DNA of 64,000 bases from positions 1,059,501-1,123,500 of the forward strand of contig NZ_CP034563.1 of the NCBI RefSeq assembly GCF_003970675.1, in the 5' to 3' direction. Position numbers and translations under genes: made by a program. How positions within the stretch are numbered: position 1 is the first letter of the stretch; the number at the start of each line of letters is the position of its first letter. This DNA is from Flammeovirga pectinis (GTDB lineage: Bacteria; Bacteroidota; Bacteroidia; Cytophagales; Flammeovirgaceae). The notes under the pieces were generated by a model, which saw nothing but the letters and a program-made list of their open reading frames with translations, had not been told where the DNA came from and made no database searches. Of this stretch, positions 40,701 through 45,790 are shown one piece after another.

Positions 40701-42410
40701 CTAAATACTGTTGGTGGTACACTTTCAGGTAGTAGTAATTCTGCTTTTTATTATACCGTTTCAGGTCCAGTATTCAATACCGATACGTATGAAATGACCG
40801 CAGATGTTGTATTGACCACAGTAAATAATGCAATGCCAAATGTTTGTCCGGGTATAGATACGGTACAAGTGTATTTCCAAAGGATTCCTTCTCCAGATTT
40901 TTCTTTAGTACAAGCAATTGGTTGTGCGCGTCAAGATGTTGTTTTTGACGCTTCAAAATCTGGTATTCCAAGTGGTACATCTACTTATGAATGGGATTTT
41001 AATTATTTAGGAACGTTTACAGCAGATGCGAGTACAACAGATACTCAAATAACAAAGGAATTTATAGGGGAAGGGAATTATGAAATAGCACTAAGAATTA
41101 CATCTTCTTTAGGTTGTACTAGCACTATTGTTAGTAAAAGTATTACTATTCACCCTACTCCAACAGCCAATTTTACAATACCAAGTCTTATTTGTGTGGA
41201 TGAAGAGTTTAAACTAGATGGTACTTCTTCTACATCTGGAAATCCAAATGCTATTGCAAATTGGGAATGGTATTTCGATTATACAAACAATCAAAATACC
41301 GCTTCTATTACTGGAAATAATTTAGCAAAACATAAATATAGTAAAGAAGGTATATATGATATTGCTTTAGTAATTACTAATAATTTAGGTTGCCAAGACA
41401 CACTTCAAAAACAAGTTGAAGTTATTAATGTTCCTCAAACAACATTTAAACCTCAAGTTTATATTTGTAATGGACAAACAGTTAAGTTAGAAATAAATGG
41501 TGGTGTACGTTGGGAATGGGAAGACGGACAAACAACGAATACAATTAGTGTGTCTCCTACCATTACAAGGTTTTATAAAGTGACCTCTTTTAATAAGAGA
41601 GATTGCCCTACAATAGATTCTCTAGAAGTTATTGTTTTACCAAATGGAAGTGGTTCTTCTACTGAAGTGGCTTGTGAATTTTCTAATGTTGAATTGCAAT
41701 CAATTGTATCGGACCGAGGAGTTATAAAAGGTATTGAATGGGATACAGGAGAAACAACTTTAAGTATTACAGTAAATAAAGCAGGTAAGTATTCTTATAA
41801 ATTATGGGTTCAAGCCAACGAAAATGCAGAAGCTTGTTTGTATGAACATACTATAAACTTAATTATGAATCCGTTGCCAGAAACAATAATGCCAACTGAT
41901 ACTACTTTCTGCTTTGATGATGATGCAACGATTGATATTACAGCCACCAATAATGCTAATTATGCTATAGTATGGCAAAATGGAAACGAAACTACATCTA
42001 CACTAACAATTGATGAAGAAGGTACATATACTGTTGTTATGACAGATTTAAGTAATGATACCCACTGTACAGAAGAATTTGATATTAATATTGTAGAATT
42101 ATGTCCACCTAAAATAACACCACCAACAGCATTTACGCCAAATGGTGATGGTTTAAACGATACGTTCTTTATTGAAGGTAAAGATTTACGAAATATTAAT
42201 TTAACTATTTACAACCGATGGGGTGAGATTATCTTTTATAAAGAATATGCCGACGAAACAGAATTACGAGATCCTACACTTGGTTGGGACGGTTATTATA
42301 GAGGAACAAAGGTTCCTGTTGGAGATTATATATATATAATTATTTATGAAAATGAATTATATCCTGGAAAGACATTTAAAAAAGAAAATGGAATTTCAGT
42401 TGTTTATTAA
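28788..42410 (+). CDS. Giant repetitive T9SS type-B surface adhesin (4540 residues)
   Basis: A signal peptide (to about LYAQ) is followed by roughly 33 or more repeats of about 100 residues from residue 255 to 3620, plus a few more divergent ones. Each unit reads 'C.LDG.TN ... YTWS ... GG(T/S) ... G.(N/D)NSGL....I.F....ITGT..LTV.G.C ... PITINR.PD' with two Cys, probably a disulfide. Two PKD-like domains (about 4037-4214) and two beta-sandwich segments follow. The last 95 residues (TPPTAFTPNGDGLNDTFF, YNRWGEIIF, GWDGYYRG) are the gliding motility-associated C-terminal domain, a type-B T9SS signal. Predicted surface protein for adhesion or gliding, delivered with the PorP/SprF protein upstream. 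Confidence 0.95.
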   Translation: MLKSIHYIKNLILLTLMVIGVDLYAQPFISIDDILLCQKTNNGTINYQLTGLDASKTYNYKWTLFDITGDLHFTGQTDRDNVKIQGDKNINNGISFATLKVEVWEVGCTEDPNNNSEVATSCYNFKNVSVGYYTAPPITLSVDPYDSCIPSGGSQSATIRSTFDVANLPNNAAISPQWSIESTTGTTASALNDYQTAATNATNSGASELTLTVNNTAFDVGENEITITVKGVSSCGDTSNDESDIFVLTFYRTPEPSISGLVEICAISGQNLGEIITQTTDPFTYTWSINTITGGTVVFNGSGTNSSGLTITDIQFDPNTLFIDATFDVAVSGGVGSCPGSTFQIDVQFINSTLTDVTNPLEICLLDGTASIQIGNQNAIVSTGVNYSWSLSGITGGTLSVLGSGNNNSAVSLTGINFNTSSAVINATLDLTVTGVNTSCTTTSIPITINRQPDQLNLSDLILCALDGTSNVIGITEDANPIIGYTYTWSKVSVNNGSFDVTPSANGTGFNLDNINFNANQQQITGVAQLVVNTGNSCGDITVTIAITIDKIPSAINTIPSFICVDNNVSNIQIIAPNLSADIIAGFNYNWTYTLDTPTDGSLLLGTLGTDNSGIEFNSINFNTDVTELTGTINLTITGAVCAATSTSIPFTLYRRPDILNTNSVAVCSKDGNTLLNAITAHTDNFSGFNYVWSLSGLSGGTIGSISSNGNNNSGLALNTINFDFNSQQITGTINLTINGLDATCGNVMALPLTIDRSPDVLSNLIDFETCLLQNSTPNIDIISPYTEDYPTLSYSWLKQSENGGTVTLLPYGNDNSGLQITNVVFSTGSEVITGTVEVSVNGASVNCSTSPQTFNYIIHRLPDGLQVIDFASCQLNGATNLQVQAVNTDIITSYTYSWSILTTNGGTLTLASTGADGSGLLLNDINFTSGETEITAIIRGTVTGVAPSCASSTQDFNVTIYRVPDAINLTAQMFCLTNGVTTEIIAADQIENLNGYTYSWQILNETNGTINTSTFGTQNSGLNLDNVSFTGNNNTITATARLIVTGANASCGILQNDIPITIYRLPELSALTSAVTCAFNPDNNIEIIAPNIGNDIVNGTTYNWVVSGVTNGAVTINPIGTDGSGVEFTNISFTSNATSVSGNLEVTITGVNVACGSITNTIPFTVYRKPDQLSLTAINACISDGTVSYEAVVPNVDFFVGYSYDWTISGITGGTFGVLEKGNNNSGLDFTTIDFTTGSELITATLNLTINGLDVSCGNTLSIPITINRNPDALANLTDFEICILEGTTSIDVITPSTEDLPTISYSWSKIGIETGGSTGALVGYGNDNSGLRFSTINFDVTSDVISGTVQLTVSGLSGACATSTATFNYTLHRLPDGLEIIDTEICETDGATNVSLFPVNAEIINTYNYTWSISNISGGSVTVQGTGADNSGVLLNDINFSTNSTLITATLTGTVNGMDASCTGATKDVTITINRLPDALSLSAQTYCLSDGAVSETIAAEQGETLTGYTYNWSTTVTGGTIGTSTFGTQNSGLSLSTVTFNAGSSQITGTATITVTGAAGSCGTLSTTFPITINRLPDTLALSSVDFCLLNATTDQSIFTENATAINDFTYNWSFVSISGGTIDLDVKGTDQSGLEFDNIIFTGASNQIVGTLQLSVTSASALCTIPSISIPVTIDRIPDMTRYASALEFCKYTNDTDHVIYTEEPTLINNFNYTWNTANVIGGSIVLDPSGNNNSALEFDNIIFDPASTVITGDLIVTVAIPNASCGTFTQTVPFTIHLIPEIVKISDYSISLCSFTANDDELVDSGNSTALNNYTYNWSFSVAPSGGTFNLPTPPTDHNKTDQSDLNFYDINFDASSTVITATLRLTITNLDAICGFTEKLIPVRIDLEADDINLAPQALCEFDGQTNVIAYAENVSSLAGVTSTWSLSGTSGGSILGLTQYGVIDSGLLFDQIDFADGSDEITGTITLLQETPDCVDKAASTTFSIKRKIDSSTYTSLKLCSFNDNGTLVGYSPITENIANTTYSWAKDGNPQIGGTFDIVTTGSNNSGVNISNIAFTTNSSIISGNLVYTVTTDCNTETKTIPITIERKVDITSLSFIDLCVINGATNQTLLAEISENIPGFTYSWGAVNIINGGTFTLNSFGNNASGLTADNINFGSNQNQIIAEVTLTVGGSCDASSITIPIEINRLPDVSSISDATICAIQDTDNEMVIVPSTETLSGINYTWSIQGGSLSGGTITLRPNGNNNSGLIIDDIHFDDTIAPSSAQLSCIIDVTISGGCTPVTTSFNLIIDRAVDMSVFTAAYDICELDGETNVSLVSPLAETVTGLDYVWSVVSISGGTFTLFAQGTDNSGLQINDITFDNTINPSSADINAVLRVQNTNGCSVESKDITLHIGRRPSIVNVNNFEICLPTTATNEIVVTEFSELVSGFTYNWSYDKTTFIGGEADFSGYGNNSSGLQLDNLIFNTNSTTITGTVLLTVANSCGPYPHTVSFTIHREPDLSSWAFTTLCATDNNDTGILISGITETLTDWNYTWQLDAGSLNGGTFTILPNGNQDSELTAENINFDDNSAQITANITLTVSTTSCNDITTTLPVIINRKVDLNAINLNTLCVVDGATNQEVLTGISETIPGFNYTWGVLTNSTGGSFSVSSAGNNNSQLVINSIDFNDNSLGITADITLTVAGSCDNSTVTKQININRIPDLSIFTNQNLCVLQNSVSEVIFTPSTEMLTDVNYSWSVSGASINGGNFSLLPNGSNNSGLTLENIIFDNTSDLITATIDVTVTGGCKDVSTSFNLILDRKVNMDLFPTSLTMCELEGTTGLQVINNLTETVNNLSYTWEVITGSSTGGTFLIESTGADNSGLVFNTIDFDISSNVITAQLRVINTTGCSLESKTIPVTISRMPEATTLTQVDVCLPNGTTAYIAIPENVEAVTDFIYTWNVINQNGGSVTFSQNGNNLSELVFDNVTFATGATQITGTITLNVANACGNYPLNLPLTINRSIAPSSINLLDVCALDNDPNNFEVYAGTKETLPGFNYVWQLNASTVTGGSFNINQKGIQNSGLDISTINFDDGSIQIIGTATLTVSGTCTTFSETYPITINRKVDTNAITLTTLCVVNGATNQELLAALTETIPGFTYTWGTAPVNLNGGAFSTVSSGNSNSGLTANTISFDNNSLLITGEISLQVAGDCDFQTVQVPIQINRIPDISTYSNQLLCLLEGATNENIITASTELLTGVGYTWSIQNNSLIGGTIVLSPYGNNNSGLALDNVDFDTNSKVLSFTVDVTTTGGCQAQATSFDIIINRKIDMSLFPDQIDICQLEGAKNVEVFTGLSEIINTIDYTWEVIPATTIGGTFSILAQGTDNSGLLLNSINFDLSSSQIKATLRVKNNSGCNLETKDIPLIIGRMPEATTAPSVDVCLSDGQNGYIAISGNTEAIMGYVYTWSIINLNGGSLTVAQQGNNQSELIFNDVNFDDGSTEITGTIQLDVAGACGNYPLNLPLTITRTIEPTDIVLSTLCAFDEEGNNYELYNGLTETINTWNYVWSLDNTSLSGGTFDIITKGNQLSGIDATNINFNDGSDLITAQVTLSISGTCSNVVQTYPITINRKVSLAPIVDFEECVDGVNSITIFTPNSDPLASINYSWATSVTGGSFIISPNGVDQSGLTLNNVTFAAGSSIIDGTITVAQTGSCLDDTKTINIRLSRSAEYSTTHLFTICSEAIMNLTGIVSEELLFDLNWNIVSISGANTTGLAKLTTFNGSTSNTLNGISVNNNDFDNGSGLITMVIALNSTNKLFPTCLATQEYTINFTRIPEIIIPDATAEGCSAVPVIIYPFGTEDFSADYLYNWQLVGGSINGASTTGINHITSIINNFVDQNLAVTLNDTDYLNIGTQQITFDVDVTVSNKNKQDCTGAASTKRYSFTIHRSPLVGLPTARQESCETGSLTLNSSFAQQSNISYSWQILNTVGGTLSGSSNSAFYYTVSGPVFNTDTYEMTADVVLTTVNNAMPNVCPGIDTVQVYFQRIPSPDFSLVQAIGCARQDVVFDASKSGIPSGTSTYEWDFNYLGTFTADASTTDTQITKEFIGEGNYEIALRITSSLGCTSTIVSKSITIHPTPTANFTIPSLICVDEEFKLDGTSSTSGNPNAIANWEWYFDYTNNQNTASITGNNLAKHKYSKEGIYDIALVITNNLGCQDTLQKQVEVINVPQTTFKPQVYICNGQTVKLEINGGVRWEWEDGQTTNTISVSPTITRFYKVTSFNKRDCPTIDSLEVIVLPNGSGSSTEVACEFSNVELQSIVSDRGVIKGIEWDTGETTLSITVNKAGKYSYKLWVQANENAEACLYEHTINLIMNPLPETIMPTDTTFCFDDDATIDITATNNANYAIVWQNGNETTSTLTIDEEGTYTVVMTDLSNDTHCTEEFDINIVELCPPKITPPTAFTPNGDGLNDTFFIEGKDLRNINLTIYNRWGEIIFYKEYADETELRDPTLGWDGYYRGTKVPVGDYIYIIIYENELYPGKTFKKENGISVVY
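30449..39644 (+). repeat. Five tandem 1.5-kb super-repeats inside the adhesin gene
   Basis: Each block holds five units of about 100 residues. Approximate blocks: 30449-31988, 31989-33530, 33531-35081, 35082-36617, 36618-38129 and 38130-39644, so six blocks in total with lengths 1512-1551 bases. Matching positions agree across blocks: in the last three, unit 1 begins with 'CV(V/I)(D/N)GATNQ' and unit 5 ends 'RKVD' or 'RKVS'; in the first two, unit 3 carries DFE(T/I)C and unit 5 carries FGTQNSGL. Neighbouring units are less alike than units five apart, as expected if the gene grew by duplication of whole five-unit blocks. Confidence 0.75.
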
Positions 42411-42467
42411 AAAGTAAACAACTTTATTTGCGCGACTGTTTAATTATTTACTACAAAAATTTCCCTA

Positions 42468-43061
42468 ATGAAAAAGTATTTATTTACTGCTTTAGCCGCA
42501 ATGGCTATGTTTACATCATGTAACAATGATGATGACGATGTAGCTACTGCAAAAACTGATGTTTCTTTTGAAGCTGGTTCAATTGCTCCGTCTGCTACTC
42601 GTACAGCACAACAAATTCCTGGTGTTGATTCTGTAATTGTTGCAGTTTCTACCCTAACACTAAATGTAAATGGTCAATCTGTTACTTATACTAAAGAAGA
42701 TGGTAACGGTTATATTGATCTTTTAAGCTTCGAAAGTACAGATACTTTAATCTGGACAGAAGAAACACTTCCTGTAGGAGAAGTTGAAGATGCTACTTTA
42801 TCATTAGATAAAAATGATATCTCTTATGTAGTTGAATCAGCGGATTTAACAGAACAAGTAAACTTAAAAATAGCTCACAAAGAATTAGATTTTACAATTG
42901 AATCTGACTCAGCTGTTGCCGCTAACACTAAGTACATTATTCAATTAGACATGGATGGTAGCTTAAGATTAGTTCAAAATGGTAATGGCGATTATGTTTT
43001 ACAACAAGGTACTGCAGGTGCTCCAAAAACGGGTGTACTTACTTTGGTGAAAGCTCAATAA
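42468..43061 (+). CDS. Lipoprotein, DUF4382-like
   Basis: 197 residues with a lipobox (AMFTSC) followed by an Asn-Asp-rich spacer, a common surface-export tail in Bacteroidota lipoproteins. The rest is beta-rich with GVDSVIVAVSTLTLNVNGQ and YIDLLSFESTDTLIWTEETLP, resembling DUF4382 proteins; this match is from pattern and is not certain. It starts 58 bases after the giant adhesin and is on the same strand, so it may be co-transcribed. The gene at 43249-43836 is a tandem paralogue. Confidence 0.6.
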   Translation: MKKYLFTALAAMAMFTSCNNDDDDVATAKTDVSFEAGSIAPSATRTAQQIPGVDSVIVAVSTLTLNVNGQSVTYTKEDGNGYIDLLSFESTDTLIWTEETLPVGEVEDATLSLDKNDISYVVESADLTEQVNLKIAHKELDFTIESDSAVAANTKYIIQLDMDGSLRLVQNGNGDYVLQQGTAGAPKTGVLTLVKAQ

Positions 43062-43149
43062 TTGTTTAGATATTTTCTACTAAGTACTCTAGTAAAATTA
43101 ATTTATATACAGTATAGGTTATTTTAAGTAGAATACTTAATTATAGGGG

Positions 43150-43185
43150 AAGTCACAGAAATTAATTTTTCTGTGACTTTTTTTT
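43150..43185 (+). terminator. Intrinsic terminator
   Basis: Nine-pair stem (43150-43158 with 43171-43179) followed by a long T-run. It ends the transcription unit of the adhesin and first lipoprotein and separates it from the second lipoprotein. Confidence 0.75.
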
Positions 43186-43248
43186 ATCTGTATGGTGACA
43201 TTTTTATAAACTAGATATAAGAGAATGAAAACAATAAAAATTTAGATT

Positions 43249-43836
43249 ATGAAAAAATTATTAATTACTATTTTTGCTCTTGGTACAATGTTCACTTCTT
43301 GTAATAAAGACGATGAAGGAAGCGATATATACGCATCTACAAATGTTACACTACAAGCAGGTGACATCTCTCCTATTTCTGGAACAAGAACAAGCATTGA
43401 TGGAATAGACTCTGTTGTAGTTGCTGTTTCTGGTTTATCTGTTGTTGTAAACGGACAAACAGCTAATTTTATAAAGCAAGAAGGAGAATGTTTAATTGAC
43501 TTACTAAGTTTTGAAAGTACAGATACTTTAATCTGGACAGAAGAAACATTACCTATTGGTACTTTAGAGGTTGCAGAACTAGAGCTTGACAAAGCAGGGG
43601 AAAGTTATGTAAAAGAAACAGGTAACGACACTCCTGTTACTTTACACATAACAAAACCTAGATTAGAATTTATGGTTGATGAAAACCTAGAAGTTGCGGC
43701 TAATGTTAAATATGTAATTCAGTTAGATATGAACGGAAGTCTTCGTTTAAATCAGACCAATAATAAATACAATTTGCAGCCACAATCATCTGCAGAAAAT
43801 AGTTATGGTTTACTTACTTTAGTAAAAGTTGACTAA
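43249..43836 (+). CDS. Lipoprotein, paralogue of the preceding gene
   Basis: 195 residues with lipobox TMFTSC and an acidic spacer. It shares with the preceding lipoprotein the layout and the block LLSFESTDTLIWTEETLP, as well as near-identical DNA over that stretch, so the pair arose by tandem duplication. Other parts have diverged (for instance GTRTSIDGIDSVVVAVSGLS). It lies after a terminator, so it probably has its own promoter. Function unknown; the location next to the adhesin suggests a surface role. Confidence 0.65.
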   Translation: MKKLLITIFALGTMFTSCNKDDEGSDIYASTNVTLQAGDISPISGTRTSIDGIDSVVVAVSGLSVVVNGQTANFIKQEGECLIDLLSFESTDTLIWTEETLPIGTLEVAELELDKAGESYVKETGNDTPVTLHITKPRLEFMVDENLEVAANVKYVIQLDMNGSLRLNQTNNKYNLQPQSSAENSYGLLTLVKVD

Positions 43837-43842
43837 ATAAAA

Positions 43843-43882
43843 AAACAAGTCTCATCAAATAATAATTTGATGAGACTTGTTT
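43843..43882. terminator. Bidirectional terminator
   Basis: Perfect 18-pair stem (43843-43860 with 43865-43882) with a four-base AATA loop, between the lipoprotein gene and the convergent rhodanese gene. Confidence 0.8.
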
Positions 43883-43923
43883 GTATATCTTAAATATTTT
43901 CATCAATAATTTTAAACCATGGT

Positions 43924-44229
43924 TTAGAATAAATAATCTAATGTTGACGATGAATTGTCGCAGAGGTTTTTCCAAGGGCCAGCATCAACTACATTTATAT
44001 TCATGCTTTCTTTTAAGAATTGTTTTGCTTTTAGAGATGAATCTCCATTTTCACTACAAACAATTAAAGGAAAACTCAATTCTGAAATGACATCTGGTCT
44101 TGTAATTAAGTCTTTTAAAGTAATATTTACAGCTTCTGCAAGGTGTAAAGTGTCAAATTCTTTTTTCTCTCTTACATCAATTAAAGTAGCTCCTTGCTTT
44201 ATTAAAACACATAATCCGTTATCGCCCAT
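43924..44229 (-). CDS. Single-domain rhodanese-like protein
   Basis: 101 residues with the rhodanese entry ATLIDVREKKEFDTLHLAEAVNI and the later VVDAGPWKN end. The active-site loop reads VCSENGDSS: the catalytic Cys is present but the usual Arg residues of CRSGxRS loops are absent, so sulfur-transfer activity is uncertain. No signal peptide, hence cytoplasmic. No operon partner; an IS3 copy lies upstream. Confidence 0.8.
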   Translation of the reverse strand: MGDNGLCVLIKQGATLIDVREKKEFDTLHLAEAVNITLKDLITRPDVISELSFPLIVCSENGDSSLKAKQFLKESMNINVVDAGPWKNLCDNSSSTLDYLF

Positions 44230-44353
44230 GATACTATAGTTAAATGATTTTTAAGTGTACATAAAACTATTAATAATATTACTCTTATACGTTATCGGAA
44301 ATCATTGGTTTAAGATGATGTAGATCACTGGTAATGTGATTGATCGAAATAAA

Positions 44354-44388
44354 AAAAGGAAGCCTAAATAAATAGACTTCCCTTTTGT
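44354..44388 (-). terminator. Terminator of the sulfatase, cut off by IS insertion
   Basis: An imperfect hairpin (GGAAG arm near 44358 with CTTCC near 44378) followed on the minus strand by seven T. It fits the minus-strand sulfatase gene that now ends at 45791, with the IS between them. Confidence 0.45.
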
Positions 44389-44437
44389 GTTTAGAAAATG
44401 TCTCGTCCTGAATTAGTGTTACACAAAACGTAACATT

Positions 44438-44866
44438 ATGAATGATCATCAAGAATATCAGTACACTAAGCGCACACAAAAAGATTACAGTTACTCTTTT
44501 AAATTACAAGTTGTAGATGAAGTGGAACGAGGAGAAATAGGTATAACAGCTGCAAGACTTAAATATGGAATCCAAGGTCATGCTACGGTCCGTACTTGGA
44601 TAAGAAAGTATGGTAATTTAGATTGGGATAATAAATCTGATTTAAAAATGGGAAAGACACCAGAACAAAAATTATTGGAGCTAGAACAAAAGGTTCTATT
44701 ATTAGAGAAGCAAAAAGCTTCTTTAGAAAAACAACTCTACGTAACAGATAAAAAAGCAATTTTCTTTGATATGATGATCGATATTGCTGAGGATGAGTTT
44801 AATATTCCGATTAGAAAAAAGTCTTTACCCAAGCAGTTGACCAATTCAAAAACGAAGAAAAAATAG
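44438..44866 (+). CDS. IS3-family transposase OrfA (copy 2)
   Basis: Same 142-residue protein as in copy 1: helix-turn-helix then coiled coil. The last codons are AAG AAA AAA TAG; slipping back one base within the A-run reads on into orfB as EEKIGVKPTCELLG, so the run marks the programmed -1 frameshift. Confidence 0.92.
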   Translation: MNDHQEYQYTKRTQKDYSYSFKLQVVDEVERGEIGITAARLKYGIQGHATVRTWIRKYGNLDWDNKSDLKMGKTPEQKLLELEQKVLLLEKQKASLEKQLYVTDKKAIFFDMMIDIAEDEFNIPIRKKSLPKQLTNSKTKKK

Positions 44867-44886
44867 GAGTCAAACCGACTTGTGAA

Positions 44887-45744
44887 TTGCTTGGGTTAAA
44901 TCGACAAATTTATTATCGTTCGAAAAGGAAAGTAAAAAACAATAATAGTATTGCATCTAAAGTAGTAGACTTAGTGAAAAAAATTCGTTTGAAGCAAACT
45001 AAAATAGGGACAAGGAAATTATATCAATTACTTCTTCCTGAATTGCAATTACTAAATGTAGGTCGAGATAAGCTTTTTGATATCATGAGGGCTAATCGAC
45101 TCGATATCAAGCCTAAAAAACAATATCATGTCACTACAAATTCTCATCACAGGTTTAAAAAGCATAAAAATCTTATTGAACACTTGGAAATAAAAAGACC
45201 TGAACAAGTATTAGTTTCTGATATAACTTACATAGGTGAGCGAAGTAACCCAATGTACCTCTCCTTGGTAACAGATGCCTATTCTAAGAAAATAATGGGG
45301 TTAAATATATCAGATAGTTTGAATGCAAATGGAGCTATTGCAGCATTAAAAGAAGCAGTACACAATAGAAGCTATGTTGATTTACCAATGATACATCATT
45401 CAGATAGAGGACTACAATATTGTAGTCATGAGTATCAACGACATCTTCAGGAAAATAAAATAGTGTGCTCGATGACGGAATCTTACGACCCTTATCAAAA
45501 TGCGGTAGCAGAAAGAATAAACGGAATTCTTAAGCAAGAATTTATTTTAGGAATAAAAATTAATGATCTCGATTTGATGAATAAATTTATTAGAGAATCT
45601 GTATATATTTACAATAATGAAAGGCCTCATTGGAGTAATTATATGAAGACACCTGTTGAGATGCATCAGCAAAGTGAAATAAAAATGAGAACTTATAAAA
45701 GTAAAAATAGCACCGAGTCTACACCCGATGCTATCAATATATAG
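44887..45744 (+). CDS. IS3-family transposase OrfB (copy 2)
   Basis: 285 residues as a separate frame from a TTG codon, but probably produced as part of an OrfAB fusion by the frameshift at about 44860. The DDE triad is intact (VSDITY, HHSDRG, AVAERING). It reads ESYDPYQ, closer to the common family form than the Asn of copy 1. Intact orfA, orfB and ends suggest that this element may still be mobile. Confidence 0.93.
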   Translation: MLGLNRQIYYRSKRKVKNNNSIASKVVDLVKKIRLKQTKIGTRKLYQLLLPELQLLNVGRDKLFDIMRANRLDIKPKKQYHVTTNSHHRFKKHKNLIEHLEIKRPEQVLVSDITYIGERSNPMYLSLVTDAYSKKIMGLNISDSLNANGAIAALKEAVHNRSYVDLPMIHHSDRGLQYCSHEYQRHLQENKIVCSMTESYDPYQNAVAERINGILKQEFILGIKINDLDLMNKFIRESVYIYNNERPHWSNYMKTPVEMHQQSEIKMRTYKSKNSTESTPDAINI

Positions 45745-45790
45745 TAGTCTAAATCTGTAACGCTATGGACGGACTAGACAAAACAATAAA

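Larger units (their letters stand above)
44399..45780 (+). mobile_element. IS3-family insertion sequence, copy 2 (1382 bp)
   Basis: Identical in length to copy 1 at 9108-10489 and in the opposite orientation. Terminal inverted repeats TGTCTCGTCC and TGTCTAGTCC. Flanked by AAA on both sides (44396-44398 and 45781-45783), consistent with the 3-bp target duplication of IS3-family transposition, though the A-rich site makes this weak. It sits 10 bases after the stop codon of the sulfatase gene and before that gene's likely terminator. No coding sequence is disrupted. Confidence 0.95.

Noticed and set aside
30149-40980. Many minus-strand frames of 60-150 codons opposite the giant adhesin gene
   Set aside because: They follow the repeat structure of the sense gene, lack start context and family features, and are shadows of the plus-strand coding frame.
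28788-42410. CRISPR-like array in the repeat-rich region
   Set aside because: The repeats are protein-coding, about 300 bases long and in frame, without short identical repeats and spacers.
44285-44479. Minus-strand 64-codon frame over the IS copy 2 boundary
   Set aside because: It crosses the IS end and has no family features; it is antisense to the terminator and orfA.
9108-45780. Past inversion between the two IS copies
   Set aside because: The exchanged flanks would have to match (TAT with the complement of AAA), which they do not, while copy 2's own flanks do match.
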